In this document: piece after piece, positions 1 to 8,412 of the stretch | Layout of the letters: the number at the start of each line of letters is the position of its first letter | Position numbering within the stretch: position 1 is the first letter of the stretch | Source: an uncultured Eubacteriales bacterium | GTDB taxonomy: Bacteria; Bacillota; Clostridia; Oscillospirales; CAG-272 | Length of the DNA: 46,881 nt | Assembly: GCA_934476315.1 (NCBI GenBank) | Contig: CAKSNQ010000011.1 | Span: 1-46,881, forward strand | Direction of reading: 5' to 3' | Made by a program: the position numbers and the translations under genes | The notes under the pieces: model-generated | Told to the model about the DNA's origin: nothing | Seen by the model: only the letters and a program-made list of their open reading frames with translations | The model's database searches: none

Positions 1-354
1 TCTCCCTCCGCCTCCACCCACTTCCTTGGCTGTGCGCCGAAATTCCTTTCAGAGCTGTCCCAAACGGCGAGGGGAAAACTCGTTGAGAGTTTCCCCTCGC
101 CCAGCTTTCCGAATTTCAGCGAACCCCGGGAGGGGTGCGGGAGAACCGCCCCGCGCCCAACTTCCTAAACCGTGGCAAGCCACGGGTGGGGTCTGGGGAG
201 GGGTCATCGGCGCGGGAGCGCCGCCCTCCCCAATGCGCCAAAGCGCCGCGTTGTTGCGGCGCGACGCGCATCCAGCCACGGAGTAGGGGGTGTGGGGGGG
301 AGCCGCCTGCGCTACGCGGCAGGCACGAACGTTTGAGGGGTTCTCCCCCCACAT
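1..354. repeat. Structured intergenic repeat, unit 1 (left end cut by window)
   Basis: This is a copy of the repeat found three more times at 38815-39802. It starts inside the right arm of the leading hairpin (TCTCCCTCCGC at 1-11 equals 39469-39479). It contains a hairpin at 66-101 (arms GGCGAGGGGAAA / TTCCCCTCGCC), a nested hairpin near 196-230 (GGGGAGGG / CCCTCCCC around CGGCGC / GCGCCG), a GC-only hairpin near 243-263, and a closing hairpin at 291-353 (TGTGGGGGG / CCCCCCACA). The inside of this last hairpin differs from the other copies and carries CTCAAACG on the minus strand. No plausible protein is encoded; open frames here are by-products of the repeat. Confidence 0.85.
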
Positions 355-640
355 CCTGCATCGGAGATTTCGGCTAAAAGTACATACCAACAACAAACAC
401 CAAATACCTGCTACCCCAAACAATTCAGCGCTTCCAGCCGCTTTTTTCTTTTGAGACCGAAGCACAAAGGAAAACCGATTGCCGCGGTAGTACCTGCCGC
501 GGACAATCCACAAAAAAGAAAATGCCGCGGGGAATTTCGCGCTCTGCGGAGCGCGATGAGGGTTCCACCCTCAACCTGCCCGCTTGCGGGCGGACGCCTT
601 TTAAAAAAGGCGGGCGAAAACTTAAAAAAAGAACCAGCGA
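355..640. repeat. Structured repeat, 3' tail module (copy 1)
   Basis: This tail matches 39803-40072 closely. Landmarks are GGCTAAAAGTACATACCAAC after the closing hairpin, TTCCAGCCGCTTTT, an 11-bp stem at 477-508 (GATTG-CCGCGG / CCGCGG-a-CAATC), hairpins at 538-555 (CGCGCTC / GAGCGCG) and 557-573 (TGAGGGT / ACCCTCA), and CGCCTTTT / AAAAGGCG near 595-613. The two middle hairpins have different arm sequences in the second copy but remain paired there. The tail ends about 60 bases before a SigA promoter, as the second copy does. Confidence 0.8.
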
Positions 641-697
641 AAATTTTTGAAAACCCAAAAAACTTCCCCCCCTTTTTCAGGAATTTTCCTTTTATTG

Positions 698-726
698 TTT
701 ACAAATACGAAAAAGTATGGTATACT
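698..726 (+). promoter_or_regulatory. SigA-type promoter for the DUF2232-gdpP operon
   Basis: TTTACA at 698-703, a 17-bp spacer, and TATACT at 721-726 with an extended TGn (718-720). It lies in an AT-rich pocket just after the repeat tail and about 107 bases before the first start codon. The only terminator-like site downstream before ftsH ends is after ftsH, so it may drive much of the 833-10488 run. Confidence 0.8.
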
Positions 727-832
727 GTTATAATCCGATTCCCACCTTGCATCGTTCGGGAAAACACCGCGTGCCCATTTCGCAACGCGCTCTGTTCCGG
801 TGGAGAATACCCGTTTTCAAGGAGATTTCCCT

Positions 833-2140
833 ATGAATCAATCCCCCGTCGGCACGCCGCGTCCGACCGTCCGCCTGATTCCCGACGAAAACCCGTGGGA
901 GGGCGGGAAGTGCCCGGAACGCCCCGCGCTGCCCCTGACACTTCTGCTGTCTCTGCTCTGCGCCGCCTTTGCCGTGGCGCCGTGCTTTCTTGCCCGCATG
1001 CCGGGCTATGCCCTCTTACCGTTGACGATGTGCGTGGCTTATCTGCTCTTTACGGCGCGCTCCGTGATGACGGTTCTGTCCGCCGCCGCTCTCTTCGCCA
1101 TTGCGCGCGTGGTCGGCAAAATTTTCATCATCGCCGGGATATCCGGCGTCTCCGCGCAGAGCTTCGGTGTCGGCGCCGTCTGCGTGCTGTGTGCCGTTTC
1201 GCTCGGCGCTCTGCTGATTGCCACCGTGCGCTCGCCGTGGCTTTTGCTGATCCCCGCCGCGGTCTTTCCGGCAACGCTCCTGCTGTCGGGCGAAATCGTT
1301 CCCGCCGTCTGCGTTCTGCTCATTTTTCCCGTGGCGGGCGGGCTTGCCTTTTCCACCATGAAGAACCATCCCCGCGTCGCCGTCATCTGCACGGTGAGCG
1401 TACTGGTCTGCTTCTTCGGGCTGTTTGCCGGGGCGCTTCTCTGGTATCGCGCCGCAGGAAAAATTGCAATCGACACCGTTTTTGACATGATTTTCACCCT
1501 CCGCGATATGCTGGTCGCCGCCCTGCGGGATGCGCTTTCCTCCACGCAGGCGACCGCCGCGCTCGGCGACAAGGCGGAGCAGGCAACGACCGTCCTGGTC
1601 ACACTGATCGAGCAATCGGTTGTGATCCTCCCTGCTCTGGTCGTCACCGTCGCCAACCTGTTCGCCTATTCCGCACAGCTGATGTGCAACTACGGCTTCC
1701 GCGCCGTCGGGTGCCCGGGGCTGATTACGATCACCTCGCGCATCTTCTGCATGAGCGCGACCTCCGCCGCCATTTACCTTGTGTGCACGGTGGCCTGTCT
1801 GCTCGCCCGGGAGACGACGCTGGCAATCGCCGTCATGGAAAATCTGCAGCTGATGCTCTTCCCCGGCATGGTCATTGTCGGGCTGTGGCGGCTGGTTGCC
1901 AATCTGCACGCGCGGCGCTCCGGATGGTTTGCCGTGATGCTTCTGATCGGCGTGTTCGTCGCCCCGACCGTCGTGCTTCTCGTGCTGTCGGTGTCGGGCG
2001 CGTTCACGACGCTGTTCCGCCCGATCTTCCTGCGCTTTCTCCCGACCCCTCCCCCGTCCGGCGGGTCCGGCGGCGGGTCGGATTCCCACGACGACCGGGG
2101 GCGCGGAGACAATGAGTCCTCCGGCGACGACCGTCCCTGA
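833..2140 (+). CDS. DUF2232 (YybS-like) multi-pass membrane protein
   Basis: A 435-residue integral membrane protein. After a polar proline-rich N-terminus of about 40 residues there are roughly eight to nine hydrophobic helices, then a low-complexity tail of about 30 residues with GGSGGGSD and acidic stretches. I call it DUF2232/YybS-like from topology and because it directly precedes gdpP-rplI-dnaB, the order of yybS-yybT-rplI-dnaC in Bacillus subtilis. The family's function is unknown; ECF-transporter-like folds have been suggested. ATG 833 is chosen because AAGGAG at 819-824 sits 8 bases before it; an in-frame GTG at 800 has no such site. Confidence 0.8.
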   Translation: MNQSPVGTPRPTVRLIPDENPWEGGKCPERPALPLTLLLSLLCAAFAVAPCFLARMPGYALLPLTMCVAYLLFTARSVMTVLSAAALFAIARVVGKIFIIAGISGVSAQSFGVGAVCVLCAVSLGALLIATVRSPWLLLIPAAVFPATLLLSGEIVPAVCVLLIFPVAGGLAFSTMKNHPRVAVICTVSVLVCFFGLFAGALLWYRAAGKIAIDTVFDMIFTLRDMLVAALRDALSSTQATAALGDKAEQATTVLVTLIEQSVVILPALVVTVANLFAYSAQLMCNYGFRAVGCPGLITITSRIFCMSATSAAIYLVCTVACLLARETTLAIAVMENLQLMLFPGMVIVGLWRLVANLHARRSGWFAVMLLIGVFVAPTVVLLVLSVSGAFTTLFRPIFLRFLPTPPPSGGSGGGSDSHDDRGRGDNESSGDDRP

Positions 2141-2195
2141 TATTTCGTGAAAATATGCCTGTTTGCGCCACCTCACCGTGGCAGAAGGAGGTTTT

Positions 2196-4328
2196 ATGCA
2201 AAACAAGTCCCAAACCCCCGCCCCGGGCGGCAACGCACGGATGCCGTTTGCCCTGTGCCTCGGCGTCGGCGCCCTGCTCCTGACGGTGCTCAACATTCTT
2301 TGCTATCTGGACAACCCGGGGAGCGCCCTCTCGCGGGACGGAATCATTTTTCTTCTGATCTACGTGGGGGTCTGCGGCTTCGTCTACGCCGCCTACGCCC
2401 TGCAGGCTCGCCGGGTGCAGCAACTCCGCCGCGTCGAGCAAAGCATGGACACCGAGGTCTACGACATCTTCAAGTATATTATTGACATCCCTTATGCCAT
2501 CGTAGACGCCAAGGGCAACGTCAAGGTCGTCAACCGTGCGCTTCAGGAGTTGCTCGACCTCCGCTCGCCCATCACGGGCATTCCGCTGTCCTCGTTCTGC
2601 TCCATCTCCATGCCGGACATCATCCGGAGCGTGGGCGAGCCGATCGAGGCGCGCCGTGCCAAGGCACTGACCCCCGCCGGCGAGATCGTCCCGGGCGCGC
2701 ACGGCTTCCACATCCGCATCGGCGACCGGAGATACGAGCTGTTCTCTTACATTTTGCGCCTGCGCGGGCAGGATTTCTACTTCATCACGTTCAACGACGT
2801 CTCCGACTACCTGGAGCTGCGCGAGCTGACTGAGGAGCAGGCGCCCGTGGTCGCTTACATCGTCCTCGACAACCTGCAGGAGCTTGCCCAGTATGTGCGG
2901 GTCAGCTACCGCTCCGCCGCCAATGAGATCGAAAACATCCTCAAAACGTGGGCGGGTGAGATGAACGGACTGCTCCAGGAGTACGACCGCGACAAATTTC
3001 TGCTCATCTGCTCGGCAAAGGCTTTGCAGGGGTGCATCGAAAACAACTTTGACATCATGAACCGCATCCGGCGCGTTAAGCTCGGCGACAACAGCTTCCC
3101 CGTGACTATCTCCATTGGCATCGCCACGACCGGCGTCAACTTCCGCGAGCGCGCCATGGCAGCCAGCTCCGCCCTGGATATTGCCCTGCAACGCGGCGGC
3201 GACCAGGTCGCCCTCAAGCGTGCCGACGGCATGACCTTCTTCGGCGGACGCGTCAAGACCATTCAGAACAACACCTCCATCATCTCGCGCGTCAACTCCA
3301 ACCAGCTCTGCGCGCTGATGGCACAGGCGGGCAATATTCTCATCATGGGACACCGCAACCCCGACTTTGACGCTATCGGTGCCTGCGTCGGACTGGCAAG
3401 GCTGGCGCTGTGCGCCGTCCGCGGCAAGGAAACCGAGGTTAAGATCGTCATGAACCTGACGTGCGACGACTTCCTCACCTGTGCGGAGCATCTGGGCAAC
3501 CACGCGCTGTATGACGGCATGTTCGTGGACGCCGCCGAGGGGCTGGACCTCATCCGTTCCGACACCCTGCTCATCATCGCCGACGCCAACAATGTCGGCA
3601 TCGTGGAGGCGCCTGACATCGTGCGCAACGTCGCCAATATCGCCATCATCGACCACCACCGCCAGTACGAGGTCTTTGACTTTACCCCCGTGCTGAGCTA
3701 CATCCACCCCACGGCATCCTCCGCCAGCGAGCTGGTCGCGGAAATGCTGGAGCAAAGTCCCTTTGCCGACGCGCTCCTCAAGGAGGAGGCAACCCTACTT
3801 CTGGCGGGCATCATGCTGGACACCAAGAACTTCACCCACTCCACGGGCGAGCAGACGTTCTCCGCCGTCCACTACCTGTACGAAAAGGGCGCACACACCA
3901 ATGTCACCCGCCTGTTCTTCTCGGAATCCATGGACGATTTGCTGACCGCCAGCGATTTTGGCGCGCGGGCGCGGATTTACCGTGGGCGGATTGCCATTAC
4001 CTGGCTCAATCCCGGGCAGGTGCGCAGTGAGACCATCAACACCCGTGTGGCGGCGGCAAAGGCGGCGGACAAGCTGCTGACCGTGCGCGGCGTGGACGCT
4101 TCGTTCGCGCTGGTGTCCATCAAGTCGGGCAACACCCCGACGGTGAGCATCTCCGCGCGCTCCAGCGACGCCATCAACGTTCAGATCATCATGGAAAAGC
4201 TGGGCGGTGGAGGCCACTTCGACATGGCGGGCGCTCAGCTCAAGGGAACCACCATGGCGTACGCCTGCGAGCTGCTCAAGGCAGCAATCGACGACTATCT
4301 CGACCACGAGGCGGACAAAAACAAATAA
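2196..4328 (+). CDS. gdpP: c-di-AMP phosphodiesterase GdpP (DHH/DHHA1)
   Basis: A 710-residue membrane phosphodiesterase expected to hydrolyse cyclic di-AMP to pApA, so setting levels of the messenger that controls potassium and osmolyte balance and wall stress. It has two N-terminal membrane helices (about residues 22-70), a PAS-like domain, a degenerate GGDEF domain, and a C-terminal DHH-DHHA1 module. GHRNPDFDAIGA near residue 384 and IIDHHRQ near 484 supply metal ligands; GGGGHFDMAGAQL closes the DHHA1 part. All expected catalytic motifs are present. AGAAGGAGGT at 2183-2192 selects ATG 2196. The gene lies 55 bases after the DUF2232 gene and 27 before rplI. Confidence 0.95.
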   Translation: MQNKSQTPAPGGNARMPFALCLGVGALLLTVLNILCYLDNPGSALSRDGIIFLLIYVGVCGFVYAAYALQARRVQQLRRVEQSMDTEVYDIFKYIIDIPYAIVDAKGNVKVVNRALQELLDLRSPITGIPLSSFCSISMPDIIRSVGEPIEARRAKALTPAGEIVPGAHGFHIRIGDRRYELFSYILRLRGQDFYFITFNDVSDYLELRELTEEQAPVVAYIVLDNLQELAQYVRVSYRSAANEIENILKTWAGEMNGLLQEYDRDKFLLICSAKALQGCIENNFDIMNRIRRVKLGDNSFPVTISIGIATTGVNFRERAMAASSALDIALQRGGDQVALKRADGMTFFGGRVKTIQNNTSIISRVNSNQLCALMAQAGNILIMGHRNPDFDAIGACVGLARLALCAVRGKETEVKIVMNLTCDDFLTCAEHLGNHALYDGMFVDAAEGLDLIRSDTLLIIADANNVGIVEAPDIVRNVANIAIIDHHRQYEVFDFTPVLSYIHPTASSASELVAEMLEQSPFADALLKEEATLLLAGIMLDTKNFTHSTGEQTFSAVHYLYEKGAHTNVTRLFFSESMDDLLTASDFGARARIYRGRIAITWLNPGQVRSETINTRVAAAKAADKLLTVRGVDASFALVSIKSGNTPTVSISARSSDAINVQIIMEKLGGGGHFDMAGAQLKGTTMAYACELLKAAIDDYLDHEADKNK

Positions 4329-4355
4329 TTTCACATTGATATAAGGAGAGCAACC

Positions 4356-4805
4356 ATGAAAGTCATTCTGCTTCAGGACGTCAAGTCCCAAGGAAAAAAG
4401 GATCAGATCATCACCGTGTCCGACGGCTACGCCGCCAACTTTCTCTTCCCGCGTAAGCTGGCAAAGCCCGCCGACGCGCAAAGCCTGACCGAGATCAAAA
4501 ACAAGGAAGCGGCGGCTGCACACCGTCTGGAAGTGGAGCGCGCCGAGGCACAGGCGCTGTCCGAGCGTCTTGCCAGCATCATGCTCAAGATTCCCGCCTC
4601 CAGCGGCGCGGACGGTCGGCTGTACGGCTCGATCACGTCCAAGGACATCGTGGAAGCGCTGGAGAAGGATTTCGGCATCACGCTGGATAAGCGCAAAATC
4701 CTGTCCGATGAGCCGATCCGCACCTACGGCGCATATGTCCGCGAGGTCAAGCTGTTCTCCGACATCGTCGGTAAGATTCACCTGACCGTCTGCGAGAAAA
4801 AGTAA
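4356..4805 (+). CDS. rplI: 50S ribosomal protein L9
   Basis: The 149-residue L9 starts MKVILLQDVKSQGKKDQIITV, with the family signature running through GYAANFLFPRKLA. It is followed by the long connecting helix rich in Ala, Glu and Arg, and a C-terminal domain with DGRLYGSITSKDI. Length matches the family. L9 binds 23S rRNA near the L1 stalk and helps frame maintenance. AAGGAGA sits 8-9 bases before the ATG. It is only 3 bases from dnaB, so the two are surely cotranscribed. Confidence 0.97.
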   Translation: MKVILLQDVKSQGKKDQIITVSDGYAANFLFPRKLAKPADAQSLTEIKNKEAAAAHRLEVERAEAQALSERLASIMLKIPASSGADGRLYGSITSKDIVEALEKDFGITLDKRKILSDEPIRTYGAYVREVKLFSDIVGKIHLTVCEKK

Positions 4806-4808
4806 GCC

Positions 4809-6164
4809 ATGGCAACGGAAGATACCATTCTGGACCGGAAGCTGCCGTTTTCAATGATCGCCGAACAGTCCCTGCTCGGCTCAATCCTCATTGACCCGCA
4901 GTGCTTCAACAGCCTGACCGAGCTGGTCAGCTCCGACGACTTCTATCTGACCGAGCACAAACAGATCTTCCTCGCCATGCACGAGCTTTATCTGACCGAC
5001 AGCCGCATCGACGTCGTGACGCTGATCGACGCGCTGGTGCGCGCGGGCGTGTACGACAAATCGGGCGGCGAGCAGTATATTCGCACCATCGCGGAGGTCG
5101 TTCCCAACGCCCTCAACGCTACCGACTACGCCAAGATCGTCCGCGATAAAAGCCTTTTGCGCCGTCTGATCGGCATTTGCGGCGAGGTCTCCGACATTGC
5201 CTACTCCGAGCAGGAGGAGGTCGGAAAGACCATCGACTACGCCGAGAGCCAGGTGTTCGCACTGGCGCAGGGGCGGGACACCAAGAGTTTCCGCCACATC
5301 CGCGACGTGTTGATGGACGTTTACAACCACCTGCATGAGCTGAGCGTGGACAAGAGCGCGGCGCAGGGCACGCAGACCGGATTTTCCGGGCTGGACCGTG
5401 TGCTCGCGGGACTCGGAAAGAGCGACCTGGTGCTTATCGGCGCGCGCCCCGGTATGGGAAAGACCAGCTTTGCCCTGAACATCGCGACCAACGTCGCCGC
5501 TGCCACCGGCAAAAGGGTCTGCATCTTTTCTCTTGAGATGTCCGCGGAACAGCTCGTCAACCGTATGATTTCCAGCGAGGCGATGGTGGACAGCTACGCT
5601 CTGCGCTCGGGCGAGCTCAAACCCGAGGACTGGGAGCACATCGCCGAGGCGAGCGCCAAGCTGTCCGGCTGTGACATTCTGATCGACGACACCTCCGGCA
5701 TCACGGTCACGGGCATGAAAGGAAAATTGCGCCGGGTGGACAACCTCGGCATGGTCATCATCGACTACCTCCAGCTCATGACCTCCGACCGCCACACCGA
5801 CAACCGCGTGCAGGAGGTCGGCGACATTTCCCGAAACCTCAAGATCATGGCAAAGGAGCTGATGGTTCCCATCATCTGCTGTGCCCAGCTCTCCCGTGGT
5901 CCCGAATCCCGAACGGACAAAAAGCCCATGCTGTCCGACCTGCGTGACTCGGGCGCCATTGAGCAGGATGCCGACAGCGTCATGTTTCTGTACCGCGACG
6001 AATACTATAAGACAGACGCGGGACCGGAAAACGATGGCAGCATCGCCGAAATTATCGTCGCCAAAAACCGCCACGGTCAGACCGGAACGGTCAAGGTCGG
6101 CTGGGTCGGACGCTATACCAAATTCCGCTCCATCGCCGAGCCCGGCACGGTCCCGGAGCCTTGA
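4809..6164 (+). CDS. dnaB: Replicative DNA helicase DnaB (DnaC in Bacillus naming)
   Basis: A 451-residue hexameric replicative helicase. The N-terminal domain begins with the typical PFSMIAEQSLLGSILIDP (about residues 14-31). The RecA-like C-terminal domain has Walker A GARPGMGKTS near residue 211, Walker B VIIDYLQLM, and the signature QLSRGPESRTDKKPMLSDLR followed by DSGAIEQDAD. All catalytic motifs are intact and there is no intein. It starts 3 bases after the rplI stop with no strong ribosome binding site, so translation is probably coupled to rplI. Confidence 0.97.
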   Translation: MATEDTILDRKLPFSMIAEQSLLGSILIDPQCFNSLTELVSSDDFYLTEHKQIFLAMHELYLTDSRIDVVTLIDALVRAGVYDKSGGEQYIRTIAEVVPNALNATDYAKIVRDKSLLRRLIGICGEVSDIAYSEQEEVGKTIDYAESQVFALAQGRDTKSFRHIRDVLMDVYNHLHELSVDKSAAQGTQTGFSGLDRVLAGLGKSDLVLIGARPGMGKTSFALNIATNVAAATGKRVCIFSLEMSAEQLVNRMISSEAMVDSYALRSGELKPEDWEHIAEASAKLSGCDILIDDTSGITVTGMKGKLRRVDNLGMVIIDYLQLMTSDRHTDNRVQEVGDISRNLKIMAKELMVPIICCAQLSRGPESRTDKKPMLSDLRDSGAIEQDADSVMFLYRDEYYKTDAGPENDGSIAEIIVAKNRHGQTGTVKVGWVGRYTKFRSIAEPGTVPEP

Positions 6165-6166
6165 GC

Positions 6167-7693
6167 ATGCCCATGAAAAACACTGACAGAAGCGATGCCG
6201 TGACGCCTGTGCGCACCGCCGCCGAACGCTTCCGCTCCCCCCACGTGCTGGCAAATCTCCCCCCCGAGTCCCCCTGCCTTGTGGCTTTTTCGGGCGGTGC
6301 GGATTCCCGCCTGCTTCTCCACCTGCTGGCAGAGGAGGCAAAGGAAACCGGCGCGCGCCTTTTGCCCGTGCACATTCACCACGGCATCCGCGGGGCGGAG
6401 GCGGACCGGGACGCGGACTTCTGCCGCGCGGTCGCGGCGTCGTACGGACTGGACATCCGCATTGTGCGGCTGGACGTTCCCGCCATGGCGCGCGCGTGCG
6501 GCGAGAGCCTGGAGACGGTCGCCCGCCGCGCGCGGTACGATTGCTTTGCCGACCTGATGCGCCGCGAAAGCATCCCCCTGCTCGCCACCGCCCATCATGC
6601 CGACGACAACGCGGAAACGGTGCTCTTCCGGCTGGCGCGCGGCACGGGTCTGCGGGGACTGTGCGGCATCGCGCCCTGCCGACCGTTTGAAGCGTTCGAC
6701 GGGAGCTTTCTTTCGCGCCCCCTGCTCGCGCTGACCAAGCAGGACATTCTGGATGCCTGCCGTGCGGCGGGACTGGACTTTGTGACGGACAGCACCAACA
6801 TGTCCGCCGTCTGCGCCCGCAATCGCCTGCGCCTCTCCGTACTGCCCGTTCTGCGGCAGGTCAGCGCCCATCCCGAGGAACAGATCCTCCGGACCTGCCG
6901 GGGACTGCGCGAGGACGAGGAATTTCTTCGATCGCTGGCCAAGGAACTGTTACAGCGGGCGCGGATGGAAGAGAGCCGTTCCGCGGCGCTGTCCCTCCCC
7001 GTGCTGACCGCGGCGCCCGTTCCCCTCGCCAAGCGCGTTCTGACTGCGGCGGCAGAGGACGCGGGGCTCCCCTCCCCGGAGGCACGCCACCTGGAGCGGT
7101 TGCTCGCCTTTTGCCGCAGAGCACCGTCGGCGCGGCGTCTGCTCTCGCTCCCCGGCGGCTACGCCGCCACAGAGCGGGAAACCCTGACGTTTTACAAGTC
7201 GCCCGCCGACAGCCTTTCCCCCGGCAACCGCCCGCAAGTACGCGGGGAGACCGCCGGGACGCTCCCGGAAATTCCCTTCGGGGACGGCAATCTGCGGCGC
7301 TTTGACCTGCCGTTTACCACGACATGCCGCGAAATTCGCGAAACCGACACACTCCCGTCAAAAGACCGCGAAAATATTTACAAACCATTCATACACGATA
7401 CTTTAACATTTGCTACAATAACCCCGTACGAAAGTACGGCGGCATGGCACTGGCGCTCTCGTCGCCCCGGCGATACCCTGCTGCGTCACGGCGTGAGCCG
7501 CAAGGTGCGCAAGCTGCAAAACGAAGCGGGCATCCCCCTCGCCCTGCGCGGGACTCTGCCGCTTCTGTGCGACGCGGACGACCGCGTCCTCTGGATTCCT
7601 TTTGTCGGCGCGCGAGACGGCTTTGCCCGCGACCCCGACCAAACGCGCCCCTGCCTTTTGCTGACACTCTCCGTGTCACCCCGGGCACTCTGA
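6167..7693 (+). CDS. tilS: tRNA(Ile)-lysidine synthase TilS
   Basis: A 508-residue enzyme that attaches lysine to C34 of tRNA-Ile(CAU), changing it to read AUA codons. The N-terminal PP-loop ATPase has FSGGADSRLL near residue 41, then HIHHGIRG and TAHHADDNAET, both family hallmarks. The C-terminal domain contains RRPGDTLLRHGVSRKVRKL and LWIPFVGARDGF. GGAG at 6155-6158 lies 8 bases before ATG 6167; TTG 6161 overlaps the dnaB stop and ATG 6173 is also possible. Codons around 7360-7425 are unusually AT-rich for this gene. It is followed by hpt and ftsH, a cluster conserved across Firmicutes. Confidence 0.95.
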   Translation: MPMKNTDRSDAVTPVRTAAERFRSPHVLANLPPESPCLVAFSGGADSRLLLHLLAEEAKETGARLLPVHIHHGIRGAEADRDADFCRAVAASYGLDIRIVRLDVPAMARACGESLETVARRARYDCFADLMRRESIPLLATAHHADDNAETVLFRLARGTGLRGLCGIAPCRPFEAFDGSFLSRPLLALTKQDILDACRAAGLDFVTDSTNMSAVCARNRLRLSVLPVLRQVSAHPEEQILRTCRGLREDEEFLRSLAKELLQRARMEESRSAALSLPVLTAAPVPLAKRVLTAAAEDAGLPSPEARHLERLLAFCRRAPSARRLLSLPGGYAATERETLTFYKSPADSLSPGNRPQVRGETAGTLPEIPFGDGNLRRFDLPFTTTCREIRETDTLPSKDRENIYKPFIHDTLTFATITPYESTAAWHWRSRRPGDTLLRHGVSRKVRKLQNEAGIPLALRGTLPLLCDADDRVLWIPFVGARDGFARDPDQTRPCLLLTLSVSPRAL

Positions 7694-7773
7694 CGACGCG
7701 CCTGCCCGACTGCCGACCGCCATTCCGAACGGCGCGCGGCGCACTCTTATAACGTAAAGGAAGTATTATCCAT

Positions 7774-8343
7774 ATGATTAACCCCATTCAGGATATCGAC
7801 CACATTCTTCTGACCGCCGAACAGATCGACGAGCTGACCACCCGCCTGGCAGCTGCCATCAGCCGCGACTACGCCCCCATCCCCGGGGAGCCGCCCCGCA
7901 AGTTGATTGTCGTCGCCGTCATGAAAGGCTCGGTCTTTTTCTACGTCGATCTTATCAAAAAAATTACCGTTCCCGTCGAGCTGGATTTCGTCAAGGTCTC
8001 CTCCTATGGCGCGGCGACGGTCTCGTCCGGACAGCTTAAAATTCACCTGGACCTCAAGCGTGACGACTACGAAAAAATCGACATTTTGCTCGTGGAGGAT
8101 ATCGTGGACAGCGGAAGAACGCTCTCCTGCCTGACCGCCAACCTCCGCGGACGCGGCGCGCACAGCGTCCGCACGGCAACCATGCTCGACAAGCCCTCCC
8201 GCCGCGAGGTCGATTTCCACGCGGACTACACCGGCGCACAGATTCCCGATGAATTCGTCGTCGGCTACGGGCTTGATTTCGATGAAAAATACAGAGATCT
8301 TCCCTACATCGGGGTATTGAAGCCCGAAGTTTACGCAAAATAA
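7774..8343 (+). CDS. hpt: Hypoxanthine phosphoribosyltransferase
   Basis: A 189-residue cytoplasmic purine salvage enzyme converting hypoxanthine or guanine plus PRPP to IMP or GMP. The PRPP-binding signature LLVEDIVDSGRTLSCL lies near residues 106-121, VVAVMKGSVFFYVDLIKKI near 46-64, and the C-terminal EFVVGYGLDFDEKYRDLPYIG is typical of the family. AAAGGAAG precedes the ATG by about 11 bases. It lies between tilS and ftsH as in Bacillus, where HprT and TilS jointly influence ftsH expression; that such control operates here is inference. Confidence 0.96.
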   Translation: MINPIQDIDHILLTAEQIDELTTRLAAAISRDYAPIPGEPPRKLIVVAVMKGSVFFYVDLIKKITVPVELDFVKVSSYGAATVSSGQLKIHLDLKRDDYEKIDILLVEDIVDSGRTLSCLTANLRGRGAHSVRTATMLDKPSRREVDFHADYTGAQIPDEFVVGYGLDFDEKYRDLPYIGVLKPEVYAK

Positions 8344-8412
8344 ACAAAGTTTCAGCGTGTCGGAAGGCATCGCACCAGACTGCAAATGTATTTCCCATGA
8401 ACGGAGGAGCCC

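Noticed and set aside
26..513. Overlapping open frames in the first 500 bases
   Set aside because: They are Arg/Pro/Gly-rich translations of GC-rich hairpins, have no ribosome binding site, and correspond to the non-coding repeat.
1..640. CRISPR array or phage attachment site
   Set aside because: The repeats are hundreds of bases long and structured, with no short regularly spaced repeats, no cas genes, no integrase and no tRNA next to them.
1016..2296. Long minus-strand open frame opposite the DUF2232 gene
   Set aside because: It is a shadow of a GC-rich gene: composition is His/Arg/Asp/Gly-rich, with no membrane or domain pattern and no ribosome binding site.
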